Source: Agapetus fuscipes (lineage: Eukaryota; Arthropoda; Insecta; Trichoptera; Glossosomatidae). Taken from it: DNA of 64,000 bases. Numbering within the stretch: the first letter of the stretch is position 1; each line of letters starts with the position of its first letter. The stretch covers positions 6,696,001 to 6,760,000 of the forward strand of contig OX637345.1 of the NCBI GenBank assembly GCA_951799405.1. The letters are read 5' to 3'. Shown piece after piece: positions 50,701 to 59,315 of the stretch. Below the pieces are notes generated by a model. That model worked only from the letters and a program-made list of their open reading frames with translations. It did not search any database and had not been told where the DNA came from. A program made the translations under genes and the position numbers.

Positions 50701-50976
50701 TTGCTCTAAGAACCCTTCATACTTTGCTATTAAATTCACCAGGACCTCTTCCTGGTGTAGCATTGTTCTATGTAGGTCCTCATCATTGGCCAAAGCATCT
50801 ACATTATGGTTATACAATTCATTAAATTTTGTTATTATTTCTCTGATTTGACATAGTTTTGATTTTACTAGTGAGATTTCTAAATTTTCCTTTAAAATAT
50901 ATTGTTCATAGGTAGCTAATCTAGCTGACAATGTCCTCGTCCAATTTGACAGTCTAGTCGTCATTTTGAAACACAA
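47635..50976 (-). CDS. BEL/Pao Gag-Pol polyprotein, truncated in RNase H/integrase
   Basis: 1113 codons without a stop. Residues 118-260: Gag-type DUF1759-like segment (FDGKYDNWVTFRDLFLALI). 311-375: zinc-binding cysteines (CPICKGPHYIHTC, CFNCLRIGHQAYKC). 418-421: aspartic protease motif DNGS. 500-600: pre-RT linker (LLGADVFW). 695-900: reverse transcriptase with the first Asp at 757 and YMDD at 833-836. 1000-1095: RNase H with Asp 1005, Glu 1050 and Asp 1080. After TLAWI the family sequence stops: a deletion joins it out of frame to late integrase and it ends 20-odd codons later. The likelier start is the second Met (MTTRLSNW), four codons in. Gag, protease and RT could still be made. Confidence 0.92.
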   Translation of the reverse strand: MCFKMTTRLSNWTRTLSARLATYEQYILKENLEISLVKSKLCQIREIITKFNELYNHNVDALANDEDLHRTMLHQEEVLVNLIAKYEGFLEQSEANSLKINHIVNNEFCNPMNLPKLSIPIFDGKYDNWVTFRDLFLALIDNNANISNIEKFMYLKNSLSPQVQSILEQLEVSGKNYPLAYSILEARYNNKEILIKTHLDNIHSIKFNVRRFNEIHNFTNTISSNLNALHSLGVDTSNWDELLIYQFLKQLDPPSISDWKSHKDYKSVNDFLAFLKKKASHLEMYNQYTLEPTNSRPATKKALLTIEGVKCPICKGPHYIHTCSQFIQLNVSQRRDSAKSNRLCFNCLRIGHQAYKCRSSSKCKKCQSNHHTLLHTIDHKIALAAFSNSNNVQAMLTTVSVHLYDSDGSSRAVRAVLDNGSQANFLTRELADSLKLPKSTLKMPIEGIQQQTSYSSEAVTATIASRLSGFKTECSFLVVETITTNLPQTSFRCEPPVPLRDLADPQFAKAGAVSMLLGADVFWRILRCSRTSLSRGGLRFYPSHLGWLATGLAPMQATFVSSMLTAASGGSRRTFGSSRGASTGLHGLVEAFWKCETIENTKHQSLEEKAMEDLFVQTTTRSPQGRFQTRIGLKSDPGVLGDSLARASKCLISLESKLNRNPQLKARYDDFLSEYLALGHMSLVPPHNTQIAYYFPHHAVIKEHSTTTKLRVVFNGSARTTSGLSLNDILMIGPTVQQDLFDILLRFRTPRWVMTADVEKMYRQIDIQPQDRPLQRILWRDSVTHLPCQYQLNTVTYGTASAPFLATRCIMQLAQTNRDKYPEACQVIESDMYMDDLITGHDDINQLNLIKTQITEIFNSACMSLRKWTTNSSLQLQESVSSVNFANHDTYKTLGLTWQPSTDTLIFNLHIECNEANLTKRSILSAIARTFDPLGLLSPITIISKLFMQRLWQESSKWDDELSTPTKTEWCNFVHQFNLAASIHVARHVCGTDHKSSVELHGFADASIRAFGACIYLVTRNELTSEVNSQLFCAKSKVAPLQQISLPRLELNAALLLSKLFKRVSETSNLVITSSTLWTDSSITLAWIASQTFRWTPSRWSMGNYCKKRKALI

Positions 50977-51094
50977 TATACACTAATCACAAATAAATAG
51001 ATAAATAACACTGGCCTGCCTGTGTGAAGGAATCCTCGGTGATCCCGTGACTCGTACTGGGTCTGGCAGCTCGTGCGGCCCGTGCGTGTGATGA

Positions 51095-51975
51095 TCTCAG
51101 CTTTGGTCAGCTGATATGGGGGCGCTTGCCTGCACCAAGCAGCGCTCCGCTGGTCAGAAGGAGACGCTCCTCCTGCTCGTGGATGATGATGGATGACTCT
51201 CGCACTAGGCCATGCGGCCCTTGCGCAGTCGATGTGGGGCTCAGCTGATGGCAATCAGCTGATGTGGGGGCGCCTGCTTGCACAAAGCAGCGCTCCGCAT
51301 TCGTCAGAAGGAGAAGCTCCCTCTGCCCGGCCCGATGATGAAGGATGACTCTCGCACTAGGCCATGCGGCCCTTGCGCAGTCGATGTGGGGCTCAGCTGA
51401 TGGCAATCAGCTGATGTGGGGGCGCCTGCTTGCACAAAGCAGCGCTCCGCATTCGTCAGAAGGAGAAGCTCCCTCTGCCCGGCCCGATGATGAAGGATGA
51501 CTCTCGCACTAGGCCATGCGGCCCTTGCGCAGTCGATGTGGGGCTCAGCTGATGGCAATCAGCTGATGTGGGGGCGCCTGCTTGCACAAAGCAGCGCTCC
51601 GCATTCGTCAGAAGGAGAAGCTCCCTCTGCCCGGCCCGATGATGAAGGATGACTCTCGCACTAGGCCATGCGGCCCTTGCGCAGTCGATGTGGGGCTCAG
51701 CTGATGGCAATCAGCTGATGTGGGGGCGCCTGCTTGCACAAAGCAGCGCTCCGCATTCGTCAGAAGGAGAAGCTCCCTCTGCCCGGCCCGATGATAAAGG
51801 ATGACTCTCGCACTAGGCCATGCGGCCCTTGCGCAGTCGATGTGGGGCTCAGTTTGCTTCACAAACTGATGTGGGGGCGCTTGCTTGTACAAAGCAGCGC
51901 TCCGCATTCGTCAGAAGGAGTGGTTCCCTCTGCCCGGCCCGCTGATGAATGTGCGCCCGCTGTATGGGGCCACGT
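51095..51975 (-). repeat. 152-bp tandem array in the BEL leader
   Basis: The phrase CAGTCGATGTGGGGCTCAG recurs every 152 bp at about 51226, 51378, 51530, 51682 and 51834. The central four units look identical or nearly so; outer units are diverged and partial, giving about 5.8 copies. Each unit holds a small hairpin: CAGCTGATGGCAATCAGCTG in central units, CAGTTTGCTTCACAAACTG in the right-hand unit, CAGCTTTGGTCAGCTG in the left. The stem changes on both sides but stays paired. GC content is well above that of the rest of the element. Confidence 0.93.
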
Positions 51976-52136
51976 GCTCTCCTCTCCGTCGCGCTGCGTA
52001 AAAGTCTGCTTTTTGTGAGCACAAAAGGATCCTCGGTGGACGCAGATGACTCCAGATGCTAGTTCACTGAATAATCCGCTGGTATGGAGCAACAAGGTCG
52101 CTCATCCTGCTCGAAGTGACCAAAAATGGTCACGAT

Positions 52137-52152
52137 GCGGCTCGATGGACCA
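52137..52152 (-). promoter_or_regulatory. BEL primer-binding site, tRNA-Tyr-like
   Basis: The plus strand reads GCGGCTCGATGGACCA, 4 nt inside the 5' LTR. It resembles the 3' end of insect tRNA-Tyr including CCA, about 14 of 16 positions, so the minus strand would bind that tRNA. Confidence 0.65.
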
Positions 52153-52156
52153 AAAA

Positions 52157-52511
52157 TGGTCGGGTTTTGCTCGTGGACTGTATTTTCGATTTGGACTTTA
52201 ATTTTGAGGTGATGTGGGGTGTGGAGATGACTTGAAAGATGTAGTTTAGTTAAACAATTTAATGGTCCTTTATTCCATAAAGATTACAAGGGGTTTTTAC
52301 AAAGGATTACGTGATTAAATTAGGTGAACAGGTTAAGACAAGTTACCAGTGCGACGCTCGAAGAGAAAAGAGACGGATGTTGGGTTTTACACGCCTGAGG
52401 CGTCTGTCAGAAAAGCAATACCAACCCAACAAAATGTACCAAAGACAAAAAGATTATTATTCTTGGTAGGTATATTGTTTTAATTAATTTGGTCATATTA
52501 AATTTGGACCA
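52157..52511 (-). repeat. BEL/Pao 5' LTR
   Basis: 355 bp, same sequence as the 3' LTR as far as I can read. Promoter and start site are not identified; no convincing TATA box near the middle. Confidence 0.93.
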
Positions 52512-52531
52512 CTTATATTATTATTATTATT

Positions 52532-52766
52532 TGGTATGAGGCTGACCACCCATACTGTAAAAAATGGTTTACTTTGCCAATATGTCACCCCTGTTTCAGG
52601 GAAGGTCGGCAAGAATTGCAGGGCTTATGTTCATTTGAGATTGGGTTTTTTTATACTGTAGGTCCATATGCGGCATGTGTGAGTGTAAAATTATGCGTGT
52701 CTGCTTGTGGGAATGCATTTAATATGAATCTGAAATGATACATATATTTGCAACTTAGATTTAGAT
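52532..52766 (+). mobile_element. SINE-S copy
   Basis: TTTGGTATGAGGCTGACCAC to ATATTTGCAACTTAGATTTA; it starts within the ATT-rich tail of the T2 hit by the BEL. Confidence 0.85.
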
Positions 52767-53891
52767 GTGCGTTTTGAACCTATTTGACCACATACAATTG
52801 CTTTGTGTTTACAAACAATACTAATAAAAGAAAGAAAACTTTCCGACTTCAAAGTTTTAATGTGTTATTTTCAATATTTATTCGTATTTTTTTACGCTCG
52901 TATCGCAGCAGACGAGGAGATAGTTTTTGTAATACACGTTGTCTTTAACCCATATGCTCTGCGTGTGTGAGGGAGAAGTACCGTGCGGTAGAGAGGTTGG
53001 ACAAGCAAGCGGCACAGATCCCACGTCCGAGCCCCTTGAAGAACAAAGGGAGACTGATTCATTTTGAACAGAATTTTAAAGGTTTGCGAAATAAAGAAAA
53101 AATCCATGAATAAAAATATTTTGACTATTTGTTTTGTTGTTATAGGTTTAAAAAAGACTTTATCTACATGGGATTTTTTTCATTTTTTTTTTTAAACATT
53201 GAATGTTGGAAAAAAACGTGTACGAAAAATACAAAAAAAAAAGAAATTTTGCAATATTCAAAAGGTAAAATAATGAAAACAATATCAAATTTCAAAAAAG
53301 TAATCTGATCATGCCTTCAACAAACTCTTTTAAAATTATTCTATCATAGAAAAAATTAAGATTTTTTTTTTGTTTTTGGAGGATATGCTTTTTAGCAAAG
53401 CTCTTTCCGCAACTAGCAAAAACAAGTCCAGATTAAGCTTTGATTTATATACGTAAATAATTTATTTGACTTTTGAAAAAAATATGATATATAGTATAAA
53501 TGTTGATTAATCTTATGTAATTTTTTGAAATATTAATTTATGTCTTAATGATGCTCTAAAAAAATAAATGAAAACATACTTTAAAAAAAAAAATCTTGAA
53601 TATGCGTGGAGCGCACCCTTAAGGGGGCGGTGGACCCGTGAGGGGGGCGGAATCGTAAAAATATCACCGGATCAAAGCCGGGGCGGTACTTTGCGGCGTG
53701 GGGTGTTTTTCTTCATTAAAATTCCGCTCCGGGAACATGCTTGTTAAAGTGTTTGTGCTAATGAAACAATTCAGAGGTCGGGAGGCGTTAGAAAGGGGCG
53801 GTGGGAGGTTGGAAAGGGGGGTGGGCGTTAAAGGGGAGGTAGGAGTTAGAAAACGACAAGGGCACAGTGGCTGGGAGTGGATGATTAAATA
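52767..53891. other. No gene; long A+T-rich block then G-rich block
   Basis: 53110-53600 is very A+T-rich with T and A runs. The 52900-53050 part has moderate GC but no motif I recognise. The G-rich part is listed separately. Confidence 0.4.
53780..53850 (+). repeat. G-rich tract, G-quadruplex-prone
   Basis: GGGGCGGTGGGAGGTTGGAA, then GGGGGGTGGGCGTTAAAGGG: five or more runs of three or more G within about 45 bp, with GCGTTA repeated on either side. Confidence 0.6.
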
Positions 53892-54166
53892 AATATTGGA
53901 ATGATTTATTTGGTGAGCGCTGTTTTTGTGTGAATCTCACACCTCTCTGCGAGCTTGGTCATTGCTAAAGAAAGCGCCAATTCTTAAGAAAGACCCAGTT
54001 GCTGTAAGGCTGGTGGCCGTGCTTTGGTAAAGATTTATAAATTTTTCATTCCAGCGAAGAGCATGATTGAAAATATAATTGAAATATTTTTTGTGCTCCG
54101 CCGGGATTCTAACCTACTACCATCCAATCACGAGTCTGAAATGTTAACCACTAGACTACGGTCCGG
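53892..54166 (-). mobile_element. SINE-T2 full copy
   Basis: GATTTATTTGGTGAGCGCTG, GCTGTAAGGCTGGTGGCC, B box CGGGATTCTAACCTACTACC, head CTAGACTACGGTCCGGT. Confidence 0.8.
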
Positions 54167-54273
54167 TAATAGAATATGTCAAACGACAATAATTCCAGCT
54201 ATAATAAATTATATATATAAAATTAAATAATAAATATAAAATTCGCGCAAATTCCCGCAAAAACACAAAAAAC

Positions 54274-54578
54274 GCAACTAAGCTACACATATAGAGTAAC
54301 TTCTTGCCTGCGTTATCCCCGAAGGGATCGTATGTGCCGATTCAAGACCTTTTTATTTTTACTGGTAAGGAGGCCGGCCTCACACCAACCACTTCAGTTA
54401 AAGTGGGGGTTTCCCAGCTCCCGAGGGGACTGGTTTTCATTTCTTGTGAAGGCTGAGTAAAAATTAACGGTATTCTTTTTTTGGGTTTTGAAGTAAACAC
54501 TGAAACGAAAAATCATTTCTGACACCCTCGGTGGGGATTGAACCCTTGCTCTCGGCATGGAATGCAAGCACTCTACCA
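54274..54578 (-). mobile_element. SINE-T1 near-full copy
   Basis: AACGCAACTAAGCTACACAT, CCCGAGGGGACTGGTTTTCA, GGGGATTGAACCCTTGCTCT, ending at GCACTCTACCA; the first about 22 bp of the head are missing. Confidence 0.85.
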
Positions 54579-54968
54579 TCACGTAAATAGACCAATGTAG
54601 TTTACAACATCGACTCTACTGAATGATTCAGTTATCGTACATTTTTTGTATGTACGAAATTGTCGGGAATTTATCCGATTTTTTTTTTACTAGTGCTACA
54701 GTAGGTTGCACTGGATCAAGGCGTTGTTAGAAAGGTGAGATGGGTGGTTTAAAAAAGGCGTTTAGAAAAAGGGGCGTCAGAGTTCAAAGACGCGTTAATG
54801 AAAGGGATTAGGTAAGAGAGGAAAATGCAAATTTACAATCGATTGCAATTTTCATGATTTTTCACACTTTAATTTTTTAATTCCTTTTTTGCATTCATTA
54901 AAGTACCTACTAATTTCGTTTATTTCCTACCGAGTGCCTACACTTTAGGGCAAAAATGTAATTTTGTA
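54579..54968. other. No feature recognised
   Basis: Unassigned A+T-rich sequence with short GGCGTTTAGAAA words resembling the G-rich tract at 53780. Confidence 0.4.
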
Positions 54969-55456
54969 TTCGATCGATAGCTCAGTTAATAAAATTATCG
55001 TGTTATATAATATGCCAGAGGGCTAGGGTTCGATTTCAACCAACGCAACTAAGCTACACATTCAGTGTTACTTCTTGCCTGCGTTATCCTCGAAGGGGTC
55101 GCATGTGGAGATTCGAACCTATTTATTTTTACGGGTAAGGGGGGCGGCCTCACACCAACCACTTCAGCTGGAGTGAAAGTTTCCCAGCTCCCGAGGGGGC
55201 TGGTTCTCATTTCTTGTGAAGGCTGAGTATACCAAGGGTTTCAGAAATGATTTCTCATTTTGGTGTTAATTTCAAACCCATAATTGAAATACCAGCAAAA
55301 CTAGCTTAGTCTTCCCAATAAATGAAAACTATAGCCACCTAGAGAGCTGGGAAATCCCCATTTCAATTGAATTGTTCCACACAATATGCGACTTTTTCAG
55401 GGACAATGCAGTAAGAAATTGCTCTATTTGTACAGCTTAGTTGCGCTGCTTCTGCT
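54969..55456 (+). mobile_element. SINE-T1, old copy with an inverted T1 inside
   Basis: Head TCGATCGATAGCTCAGTTAA and B box AGGGTTCGATTTCAACCA, then the nested copy, then GGTTTCAGAAATGATTTCTC to GTACAGCTTAGTTGCG. Confidence 0.75.
55041..55230 (-). mobile_element. SINE-T1 5'-truncated copy nested in SINE-T1
   Basis: ACGCAACTAAGCTACACATT to CATTTCTTGTGAAGGCTGAG; stops there, as expected for 5' truncation. Confidence 0.8.
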
Positions 55457-55469
55457 AGTGTATCTGCAT

Positions 55470-55520
55470 CAAACATACACAAGGATTTTTAATTCAATTC
55501 TGCAACTTAGATTGTAGATT
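55470..55520 (+). mobile_element. SINE-S 3' scrap
   Basis: TTCTGCAACTTAGATTGTAG at the end of an otherwise unrecognisable stretch. Confidence 0.45.
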
Positions 55521-55667
55521 ATTTTAATGATTATATAAAAAAAACTTTTTTTTACACGTGCCATTCATCAATCACTTTAGGAACCACTGGTGCAGAGGAA
55601 ATGCCGCACTCCTACGTCATGTTGAAGCGAAGTTTCTCAAAATGTACATCAAATGACAGTCAATCCA

Positions 55668-55740
55668 ATAGTCTAGTGGTTAAAACCTCAGATTAGATGT
55701 CGTAAGTAAGCTGGTTCGAATTCGAACCCTTCAAGAGCTC
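55668..55740 (+). other. tRNA-like sequence, SINE-T2-type
   Basis: CCAATAGTCTAGTGGTTAAA and GCTGGTTCGAATTCGAACCC, followed by an A run. D-arm and T-arm are plausible, anticodon stem poor. Confidence 0.4.
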
Positions 55741-55786
55741 AAAAAAAAAACGAAATTTCTAAAATACTATTGTGGTGAATTATGTT

Positions 55787-55831
55787 AGTGTACGCTACGC
55801 TACTAAGCTGCATATATAGTATAACTTATGA
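55787..55831 (-). mobile_element. SINE-T1 3' terminus with GTAGC-type tail
   Basis: GTACGCTACGCTACTAAGCT then GCATATATAGTATAAC: inverted T1 end with GCGTA repeats. Confidence 0.65.
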
Positions 55832-55995
55832 GTATCGTTTTAAACTTCCATCAAAATATTGTATTGAAGTTATAACTCTCTGTATTGCCTCTAGCTCAAC
55901 CAAGTGATATCACATTTTAAATTTTATGCCAAGTCCATTGGTTACAGAAATAGCCGTTTTCAAATCAAATGTTTCTGTCCTTTTTTCGCACACTT

Positions 55996-56213
55996 TTCCC
56001 GTGACTTATAGGTTGGTATGAGGCTGAACACCCATATTGTAAAAAAAGATTCACTTTGCCAATATCACCTCTGTTTCGGGGAAGGTCGGTTAGAGTCGCA
56101 GGGATTATGCTCATTTGAGCTTGTTTTTTTATGTTGCACCTGCGGTTTGGTAAGTGCGAACTTATACGTGTCTGCTTATGGGAATGCATTTAATATGAAT
56201 CTTAAATTTAAAA
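55996..56213 (+). mobile_element. SINE-S copy
   Basis: CGTGACTTATAGGTTGGTAT to ATGAATCTTAAATTTAAAA; the last 30 bp are lost. Confidence 0.8.
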
Positions 56214-56224
56214 AAAGCTTTGTG

Positions 56225-56452
56225 ATATCGGTGTTATGGCCGAGGGTCAAGTCGCATGTTCGACTTGCGTATTTGGAACAGAATAACGTTGGTTCGAATC
56301 ACGTCTGGCCCATTTGACCATAACTTCGACCTTGGTTCAACAGATGCCATTGCATGCACACAAGCTTCTGCTTTCGCATGAAGACAACTGGCCAGGCAAA
56401 ATAGCTTGGGGAATTGCATTCCTCTTTACAAATCTATTTAAAGAAAATAAAT
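56225..56452 (+). mobile_element. SINE-T3 full copy
   Basis: Head TCGGTGTTATGGCCGAGGGT, a variable arm of about 12 nt around TTTGGAACAGAATAACG, B box TTGGTTCGAATCACGTCTGG, body TGCACACAAGCTTCTGCTTT, end CAAATCTATTTAAAGAAAAT. Confidence 0.8.
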
Positions 56453-56520
56453 GATTATAGATAATCACAGACTGAAATAGAAAGACGATTCAATTTGGAG
56501 TGTTCCTTTTTCAAATGTTG

Positions 56521-56600
56521 AGCGTGCGCGCGCAGGGGGCGTGGCCGCGCATTGGCGGGAAACGCCATTGCTGTTTGATTGATGAGCCATCTTGTTTAGT
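56521..56600. promoter_or_regulatory. GC-rich patch with E2F-like and CCAAT motifs
   Basis: GCGCGCGCAGGGGGCGTGGC, ATTGG at 56551-56555 overlapping TTGGCGGGAAA (E2F-like), and GCCATCTTG at 56586. CpG-rich in an A+T-rich context; no adjacent gene seen. Confidence 0.3.
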
Positions 56601-56806
56601 TAATGCTTTTTTTAATAACACTTTTTTACTCGTGTCCGACACGGGGTGACCAACAGATGTAGGTACAGGTTTTTCTGTGCGGAAGAATCTCCAGATTTCA
56701 TTAAATTTGGAGGTCTAATACACTTGTTGAAGTGCAGCAAATGTGTTTATAATCTGGCACTTTGATATCGTGATCCTTTGTAGCAGGTTTTTTTAGGGGT
56801 ATAAAA

Positions 56807-57155
56807 TCCCTTGACTGATAGATTGGCATGAGGCTGACCCACCCCGCTGTTTTAAAACTTGGTTCACTTTTGCCAATGCCACCCCGGTATATGTACAGTA
56901 ACAGGTTTATGTTCGTATGAGGTTTGATTTATTTCGTAAGGAATTTACTCATGTCTGCTTGTGGTGGTACATTAAATATGAACCTAGAAAATAAAAAAAT
57001 GAAAAATAGATTTGTGGAAAGGAATGCAATCCACGAACCTATTTTGCCTGGCCAGGTGTCTTCCTGCGAAAGCTGAAGCTTGCGTGCATGCAATGGCATT
57101 TGTTGGACCATAGGTATCAATACAGATTTGCAACATAGATTACAGATTATAAATT
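56807..57155 (+). mobile_element. SINE-S interrupted by SINE-T3
   Basis: CTTGACTGATAGATTGGCAT to AAATATGAACCTAG, then a T3 fragment, then AGATTTGCAACATAGATTAC. Confidence 0.7.
57003..57113 (-). mobile_element. SINE-T3 3' half nested in SINE-S
   Basis: AATAGATTTGTGGAAAGGAA to GCAATGGCATTTGTTGGACC; 5'-truncated. Confidence 0.8.
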
Positions 57156-57283
57156 ACATTTATATTTTAGTTCCGCAGAAAGGAGTTGTGTTTGTTCATC
57201 CATTATTTTTAAGGTCTCGAAACATCTCATTGCTCTCGAAATCAAATGCAAGCAAGACGTAGCTGCCTATTTATTAATAAGAA

Positions 57284-57724
57284 TGTCATGTAAATAACAA
57301 ATAAGTACCTACATATAAATGTTAGGTAGGTATGTAGGTGAATTAGTTATAGCCGATGAGAGTTGGAGTAATTATTATAGGTACCTACCTAGAAAAGAGA
57401 CATTCAATTATGTACCTACTGGAAGCTTTATGTTCTAGAATGTTCCAGCAAAATTGGCTTCTAGTAACTACTGTCTTTGGGAGTATATAAAGCGCAAGTT
57501 GCTTGTAAGTCAGTCAGTATTGATACGACGCTCTGCTTTTGATCAAGAAAGACATTGGAAGTGAAGACCAACTGTGAAATAAATGTTAAGTGCTAAACCA
57601 TAAATGTGAATTGTTAAAAATAAATTTAAATTGTTAAATAAATATAAGTGTAAAATAAATATCCATGAAAGAAGACCAGTTTTTTTTTTAATTTAAAGAC
57701 TTTTTGAACCCTAAAAACACAACA
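57284..57724 (+). mobile_element. Solo LTR, Ty3/gypsy-like
   Basis: 441 bp from TGTCATGTAAATAACA to CCTAAAAACACAACA with a 4-bp target duplication AGAA (57280-57283, 57725-57728). GAGTATATAAAGCGC is a clear TATA region, and AATAAA words follow. The 3' part (GAAGACCAG, GACTTTTTGAACCCTAAA) is shared with the LTR at 18490-18889, so they belong to one family or superfamily. Confidence 0.8.
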
Positions 57725-57728
57725 AGAA

Positions 57729-58258
57729 TAAGAAATATTAAAACTGTAAAACCGTAAATGTTTATGTTTTGAAGTCAACGCTTCACTTCTACACACAATG
57801 GTCAGTAAAAATCACGCAAATTCCCATCGAATGCGGACCCTAGAGTCGGCACGTATTTTCTTCACAGCTGTTAATGATCTCTGCGAGTCTGTAATGGACC
57901 CCAGCGGCAGAAATACAAAAAAATAGACATTATTATTTAAATAATAATTAATATTATTATTGTTTTGCAGTAATTATAGTGTTATGAGATCACATATTGT
58001 TAAAAAATATATGTTGAAACGTTTGCACTTAATCTTGCAAGGGAAACTAATTTGAAAAAAATTGCAACTCAGATTAAAGTTAATTACTATCTAATTAGAA
58101 CAATTCTTGTTACGAATATTTAATTGTGTGTTTTGTTGGTCGATGAGTTCTCTAGATGTAAGGTAGGTAGGTACGAGTACGCATATTACAATTTGTATTA
58201 TCTATTCGAGATTGCTCGAGTGTTTGATGTTCTAGTAAAGTTTAGCATACTCCGATTC
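57729..58258. other. No feature recognised
   Basis: A+T-rich sequence; small AGGTAGGTAGGTACGAGTAC repeat at about 58160. Confidence 0.4.
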
Positions 58259-58488
58259 TCAATCTATAATAATCTATAACGTAAGTTACAAAGATATAGC
58301 TATTACATTTGAGATTCATATTAAATGCATTTCCATAAGCAGACACGTATAAGTTCGCGCTTAAACATGCCGCATGTGGACTTACAATATAGGTAAAAAC
58401 CCAATCTCAAATAAACGTAAGCTATACAACTCTTGCCGAACTTTCCTGAAACAGGGGGGAACATTGGCAAAGTGAAACATTTTTTTTC
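58259..58488 (-). mobile_element. SINE-S copy, 5' truncated
   Basis: CTATAATAATCTATAACGTA to GGCAAAGTGAAACATTTTTT; head missing. Confidence 0.8.
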
Positions 58489-58744
58489 TCAATGATTCGA
58501 GAATCATCCTTAGTCTTACTATAAATAAAGACCAAAGCTCTCTTTGGCCATGGAGAAGCGAACTGACCGTTGTAGTGTGAAGGTGTAATGTGACTCTGTA
58601 TGTGAACCGTATCTGAAATAAATTTTGTGCAAATAAATTACCGCAATTTAATTGTCTTAACAGTATTTTTCAGGGACGTGCATCCCATAAAGGCACATGC
58701 GCCTAATAGGTAGACAATATATATGGTAAAAAACGAATTTAAAC

Positions 58745-59315
58745 TTGATATTGAGATTTAAAAAATTACTGAGCAAAACAACAAAAATTATTGAACACAT
58801 CACACCCTCACTCAGGGATCAGCTTTATTGGCTGAAAATAGAGGAAAGGGTGGAGTACTATGTCTGCTTAACTGTATTTAAGTCCGCGCAGAACATTGCG
58901 CCACTGTATGTCTCAGAGCTATGTGCGGGGGACACAGTAGAGGGTAGGCGGGGGACTTTGAGATCTGCATGCAACACTGCTGTGAGTAGAATTAGGGTTA
59001 ATGAAAAAAGAAAAACAGTTTTGTTTTCGATTACGTGAGTATACTCACGTAATCGAAAACAAAACTGTTTTTCTTTTTTCATTAATGATGAACGATTACA
59101 AAGTTAATGCCTCTACAATCAATAGAATTAGGGTTCTCTGCAAAAGCTACATGGCCAATTATTTAGATCGTGCCTTTTGCATTGCCAGCCCTCTGCTGTG
59201 GAATGCCTCACCACTAGAGCTGAGAGCTGTGGAGAGTGCAAATGCTTTTAAATCAGGATTGAAGAATCTGTTCAGGAAGGGCTATGGCTCTGGCTCTGCA
59301 GTGCCCTTGCGGTGA
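58745..59315 (+). pseudogene. LINE RT C-terminal fragment (L2/CR1-like), interrupted
   Basis: Part one contains HITPSLRDQLYWLKIEERVE and IAPLYVSELC, part two DRAFCIASPLLWNASPLELR and SANAFKSGLKNLF; together these are the usual end of L2/CR1/Daphne-type ORF2. A 123-bp insertion with a 13-bp target duplication separates them. The 136-bp net addition is 1 modulo 3 and exactly accounts for the frame difference between the parts. Confidence 0.8.
59000..59122. mobile_element. M3-related hairpin insertion
   Basis: 123 bp flanked by TAGAATTAGGGTT (58987-58999 and 59123-59135). The first 84 bp are a perfect hairpin centred on GAGTATACTC (arms ATGAAAAAAGAAAAACAGTT onward). The remaining 36 bp (GATGAACGATTACAAAG, GCCTCTACAATCAA) match the flank of M3 at 22110-22146. 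Confidence 0.85.

Larger units (their letters stand above)
46148..52511 (-). mobile_element. BEL/Pao LTR retrotransposon, complete insertion with internal deletion
   Basis: 6364 bp bounded by two 355-bp LTRs that look identical, with TGGTC...GACCA ends and a 5-bp target duplication CTTAT (46143-46147, 52512-52516), as expected for BEL/Pao. Order on the minus strand: 5' LTR, primer-binding site, long leader with a 152-bp tandem array, one gag-protease-RT-RNase H frame, an integrase remnant in another frame, 3' UTR, 3' LTR. Loss of most of integrase makes this copy non-autonomous, yet LTR identity says it integrated recently, so it was probably mobilised by a sister element or lost the segment after insertion. 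Confidence 0.93.

Noticed and set aside
51107..51907. Series of similar 84-99-residue frames repeating every 152 bp
   Set aside because: They follow from the tandem array in the BEL leader and lie outside gag; no motif.
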